DNA of 64,000 nt from Rhodovulum euryhalinum (lineage in GTDB: Bacteria; Pseudomonadota; Alphaproteobacteria; Rhodobacterales; Rhodobacteraceae): positions 248,001-312,000 of the forward strand of contig NZ_SLWW01000003.1 in the NCBI RefSeq assembly GCF_004342445.1. The letters run 5' to 3'. The notes below the pieces were generated by a model that was given only the letters and a program-made list of their open reading frames with translations, was not told the origin of the DNA and searched no databases. Made by a program: the position numbers and the translations under genes. Position 1 is the first letter of the stretch. Each line of letters opens with the position of its first letter. This document shows, in pieces, positions 60,972 to 64,000 of this stretch.

Positions 60972-61592
60972 TCAGCCGCGCGCAGCACTTGCGGTCAACG
61001 CGCCCATGCCGATCAGCGCGCCGCCACCTGCCCGGGTCATCCAGCGCAGGACCGCGGGGCGCCGGATTCGGGCGCGCAGCCGGTCGGCGAGCAACGCATA
61101 GGCCAGCGCGTTCAGCGCCGCGAGCCCCACGAAGGTCGCGATCAGCACCGCGAATTGCGGGGCCAGCGCCGCGTCGGGCCGCAGGAACTGGGGCACGAAC
61201 GCGATGAAGAAGGCGATGGACTTGGGGTTCAGCGCGGTGACAGTCGCGGCATGGGCAAAGATCGCGCGCGCCGGGCGCGGCTCGGGCGCGATCTCGGCCG
61301 CCAGCACAGGCCGTGACCGGATCAGCCTGACCCCCAGCCAGATCAGGTAGGCCGCGCCGATCCATTTCAGCAGGGTGAACAGCGTGGCCGAGGCCAGCAC
61401 CAGTGCGCCCAGCCCCGCCAGCGACGCGCTCATCGCGACCAGATCCCCCAGCGCCACCCCCAGCGCCATCGCGACCGCAACCCGCCGCCCCTGGCTGAGG
61501 GCATAGGACAGCACCAGCAGGATCGTCGGGCCGGGGATGACCAGCAGCACCGCCGAGGCCGCGGCGAAGGCCAGCCAGAGATCGAGGGGCAT
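60972..61592 (-). CDS. LysE-family amino-acid exporter
   Basis: A 206-residue inner-membrane protein with six helices and the LysE/RhtB opening (IPGPTILLVLSYALSQGRR). It exports amino acids or related metabolites; the substrate cannot be told. The start at 61592 is chosen because the extension to 61625 lies before the first membrane helix without a family match. Confidence 0.88.
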   Translation of the reverse strand: MPLDLWLAFAAASAVLLVIPGPTILLVLSYALSQGRRVAVAMALGVALGDLVAMSASLAGLGALVLASATLFTLLKWIGAAYLIWLGVRLIRSRPVLAAEIAPEPRPARAIFAHAATVTALNPKSIAFFIAFVPQFLRPDAALAPQFAVLIATFVGLAALNALAYALLADRLRARIRRPAVLRWMTRAGGGALIGMGALTASAARG

Positions 61593-61710
61593 GGTCGGGA
61601 CTCCCTTTCCCGCCAGTTCAGCCACGCCCGGTCCGACGAGGCAACTGCAAATGCACGGCCACCCGCGGGCGCGGATGTCGCACGGCCCCGCGCGGCCGCC
61701 CGCTGGCCTC

Positions 61711-62931
61711 TCAGAAGAACGCCTGAAGCCCCGTCTGGGCCCGCCCCAGGATCAGCGCGTGGATGTCATGCGTGCCCTCGTAGGTGTTCACGGTCTCCAG
61801 GTTGATCATATGCCGCATCACCGGGAAGGCGTCGGAAATCCCGTTGCCGCCATGCATGTCACGGGCGGCGCGCGCGATCTCCAGCGCCTTGCCGCAATTG
61901 TTGCGCTTGATCAGGCTGATCATCTCGGGCGCGGCGCGCCCCTCGTCCATCAGCCGTCCGACCTGCAGGCAGGCGTGCAGCCCCAGCGAAATCTCGGTCT
62001 GCATGTCCGCCAGCTTCTTCTGGTAAAGCTGCGTGCCCGCCAGCGGCTTGCCGAACTGCGTGCGGTCAAGCCCGTAGGCGCGCGCCGCATGCCAGCAGGC
62101 CTCGGCCGCCCCCATCACCCCCCAGGCGATGCCATAGCGCGCCCGGTTCAGGCAGCCGAACGGCCCCTTCAGCCCCTCGACGCCCGGCAGCAGGGCGTCC
62201 TCGCCGACCTCGACCCCGTCCATCACGATCTCGCCCGTGGGCGAGGCGCGCAAGGACAGCTTGCCCTCGATCTTCGGCGCCGACAGTCCCTTCAGGCCCT
62301 TGTCCAGGACGAAGCCCCTGATCTTGCCGCCATGGGCCTCGGACCTGGCCCAGACCACGAAGACATCGGCGAAGGGGCTGTTGGAAATCCAGGTCTTGGT
62401 CCCGGTCAGCCGGTAGCCGCCCGCGATCCTTTCGGCCCGCGTCTTCATCCCCGCGGGATCCGAGCCCGCATCGGGTTCGGTCAGCCCGAAACAGCCGATC
62501 AGTTCGCCCTTCGCCAGCCCCGGCAGGTATTTCCGCCGCTGCGCGTCCGTCCCGTAGGCCTGGATCGGGTACATCACGAGGCTGGACTGCACGCTCATCA
62601 TCGACCGGTACCCCGAATCCACCCGCTCGATCTCGCGCGCGATCAGGCCATAGGTCACATAGGACGCGCCCAGCCCGCCATGGTCCTCGGGCACCGTCAC
62701 CCCCAGAAGCCCCGCCGCCCCCATCTCGGCGAACAGCCCGGGCTCCACCCGGTCCTCGCGATAGGCCGCCGTCACCCGCGGCGCCAGCCGCTCCTGCGCG
62801 AAGGTGCGCGCCGCATCCCGCAGCATCCGCTCGTCCTCATCCAGCCGGTCCTCCAGCCGCAGCGCATCCTCCCAGTCGAACCGCGCGAGATCGGGGGCGT
62901 CCTTGGGCTTGGGCGGCACGGCGCTGTCCAT
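61711..62931 (-). CDS. gcdH: Glutaryl-CoA dehydrogenase-like acyl-CoA dehydrogenase
   Basis: A 406-residue acyl-CoA dehydrogenase with the FAD-binding [14 protein letters not shown] and WISNSP segments and the catalytic Glu E385 in TYEGTHDIH. Subfamily features ([27 protein letters not shown]) favour glutaryl-CoA dehydrogenase, which makes crotonyl-CoA from lysine or tryptophan breakdown. GGAGGA precedes the start at 62931. It is divergent from the MoxR gene. Confidence 0.9.
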   Translation of the reverse strand: MDSAVPPKPKDAPDLARFDWEDALRLEDRLDEDERMLRDAARTFAQERLAPRVTAAYREDRVEPGLFAEMGAAGLLGVTVPEDHGGLGASYVTYGLIAREIERVDSGYRSMMSVQSSLVMYPIQAYGTDAQRRKYLPGLAKGELIGCFGLTEPDAGSDPAGMKTRAERIAGGYRLTGTKTWISNSPFADVFVVWARSEAHGGKIRGFVLDKGLKGLSAPKIEGKLSLRASPTGEIVMDGVEVGEDALLPGVEGLKGPFGCLNRARYGIAWGVMGAAEACWHAARAYGLDRTQFGKPLAGTQLYQKKLADMQTEISLGLHACLQVGRLMDEGRAAPEMISLIKRNNCGKALEIARAARDMHGGNGISDAFPVMRHMINLETVNTYEGTHDIHALILGRAQTGLQAFF

Positions 62932-63067
62932 CTGATGTCCTCCTTTTGGCCTATGGACGAGCCATAGCGCGACCGGGCAGGGTGGGGCAATCGCCGCCGC
63001 CGGCCCGCCCCGCTTGACCGGGCGCGCCCGCCGGGGCAGCAAGGGAACGGGAACGGGAGGAACGCGC

Positions 63068-63991
63068 ATGGGCGGGACGGTCGGCTCGATCGACGAGGTG
63101 CAGCAACTGCTGTCGGGGCAGAATTACGTCTGCGGGCGGGCGCTGGCGACGGTGACCTTCCTGTCGCTCCGCCTCGGCAAGCCGCTTTTCCTGGAAGGCG
63201 AGCCCGGCACCGGCAAGACCGAGATCGCCAAGGCCATCGCCGCGGCGCTGGGCCGCCGGCTGATCCGGCTGCAATGCTACGAGGGGCTGGACGCGGCCAG
63301 CGCGGTCTACGAATGGAACTTCGCCGAGCAGATGATCGCGATCCGCACCGCCGAGGCCGTGGGCTTCGAAGGCGCGGGCGCGGACCGCACCGCGCTCAAG
63401 GACGAACTCTTCTCGCCCGAATACCTCATCGAACGCCCGCTGCTGCAGGCCATGCGCCCCCAGGTCGAGGGCCCGCCGGTGCTGCTGATCGACGAGCTTG
63501 ACCGCACCGACGAACCCTTCGAGGCCTTCCTGCTCGAGGCGCTCAGCGACTTCCAGGTGACGATCCCCGAACTCGGCACGATCCGCGCCGAGGCGCCCCC
63601 CATCGTCGTCATCACCTCGAACCGCACGCGCGAGGTGCACGACGCGCTCAAGCGCCGCTGCCTCTACCACTGGGTGGATTACCCCAGCTTCGACCGGGAA
63701 CTCGACATCCTGCATGCCCGCGCCCCCGAGGCCGCCGAGACGCTGAGCCGCGAGATCGTCGCCTTCGTCCAGAAGCTCCGCGCGCAGGACCTGTTCAAGA
63801 AACCGGGCGTCGCCGAGACCATCGACTGGGCCAAATGCCTGCTCGCCCTCGACGTGATCGACCTCAGCCCGCAGGTGATCGCCGACACGATCGGCGCGCT
63901 TCTGAAATACCAGGACGACATCCAGAGGATCGAGGGCTCCGAGGCCAAGCGCCTGCTCGACGAGGTCCGCGCGGAACTCGCGCCGGCCTGA
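63068..63991 (+). CDS. MoxR-family AAA+ ATPase (CoxD-like)
   Basis: A 307-residue AAA+ ATPase with Walker [10 protein letters not shown], Walker [11 protein letters not shown] and sensor-1 ITSNRTRE. MoxR proteins insert cofactors or activate enzymes together with a VWA-domain partner. The CoxD-type branch helps mature carbon-monoxide-type dehydrogenases. The VWA (coxE-like) gene would be expected just beyond the right edge. GGGAGGAACG precedes the start at 63068. The stop is at 63989-63991; the last nine bases may begin another repeat copy. Confidence 0.88.
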   Translation: MGGTVGSIDEVQQLLSGQNYVCGRALATVTFLSLRLGKPLFLEGEPGTGKTEIAKAIAAALGRRLIRLQCYEGLDAASAVYEWNFAEQMIAIRTAEAVGFEGAGADRTALKDELFSPEYLIERPLLQAMRPQVEGPPVLLIDELDRTDEPFEAFLLEALSDFQVTIPELGTIRAEAPPIVVITSNRTREVHDALKRRCLYHWVDYPSFDRELDILHARAPEAAETLSREIVAFVQKLRAQDLFKKPGVAETIDWAKCLLALDVIDLSPQVIADTIGALLKYQDDIQRIEGSEAKRLLDEVRAELAPA

Positions 63992-64000
63992 ATCTTCTTC

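Noticed and set aside
63991-64000. Fifth copy of the dispersed repeat at the right edge
   Set aside because: Only TCTTCTTC is visible before the window ends; too short to call.
1-64000. CRISPR arrays, tRNA and rRNA genes, riboswitches
   Set aside because: No regularly spaced direct repeats, tRNA cloverleaf-like sequence or rRNA stretch was recognised by reading; short tRNA genes could still be missed without a dedicated search.

Overview
The window is high-GC DNA from an alphaproteobacterium, almost certainly a member of the Rhodobacteraceae (Rhodobacter/Roseobacter/Paracoccus relatives). That is an inference from gene content: a soxRS-VW-XYZABCDEF order as in Paracoccus-type thiosulfate oxidisers, a phaB/phaA pair, a DUF2927 lipoprotein, a VPLPA-type C-terminal sorting signal, and a dispersed repeat with a CTTCTTCTTGG core that I associate with this family. 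No rRNA, tRNA or CRISPR array was seen.

Layout. 0.1-5 kb: DUF465 protein, EamA exporter, polyhydroxyalkanoate precursor genes phaA-phaB, an EAL phosphodiesterase and tag. 5-9.3 kb: a minus-strand island with a 27-residue membrane peptide, an XpaC-like protein, TelA, a DUF2927 lipoprotein and an SPFH/GYF protein, probably an envelope or stress module. 9.4-11.4 kb: rluB, tadA and an acyltransferase-like membrane protein. 11.4-24.4 kb: a complete periplasmic sulfur-oxidation (Sox) cluster with its own repressor (soxR), a YeeE-type permease (soxT), thiol-redox proteins (soxS, V, W), the core system (soxXA, YZ, B, CD) and soxE/soxF, ending in a small CxxC protein. Two near-identical AT-rich dyads mark the soxS/soxV and soxW/soxX gaps, and internal terminators divide the cluster into transcription units. 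24.5-34.7 kb: a flavin reductase, then the carbon-phosphorus lyase pathway: phnF and a PhnM-like gene on the minus strand, facing phnGHI-JKLN, a 2H-phosphoesterase-like DUF1045 gene and a second phnM. A strong palindrome between phnF and phnG is the likely PhnF operator. No phnCDE transporter or phnP is in view.

35.3-36.5 kb: the decayed, inverted remnant of a Mu-like transposon. 36.6-44.5 kb: housekeeping genes (amidase-activator-like lipoprotein, pcm, surE, a VPLPA-sorted protein, an SDR, purF, cvpA, radA). 44.6-51.3 kb: an apparently intact 6.7-kb Mu-like transposable element with TG...CA ends and a 5-bp target duplication (CCGGC). It carries a repressor, a Ner-like gene, MuA and MuB, a Mor-like activator and a lone tail tape-measure gene, but no other phage structural genes.

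51.4-64 kb: a PqiA-like membrane protein, an MlaFE-type lipid transporter pair overlapping alr, a secreted proline-rich protein, dnaB, pyrE, pyrC, a DUF1127 protein, an unrecognised 310-residue protein, a LysE exporter, a glutaryl-CoA-dehydrogenase-like enzyme and a MoxR-type AAA ATPase at the right edge. Four copies of a dispersed GC-hairpin repeat lie at 31.5, 35.3, 51.3 and 51.9 kb. The right ends of both Mu-like elements abut copies of it.
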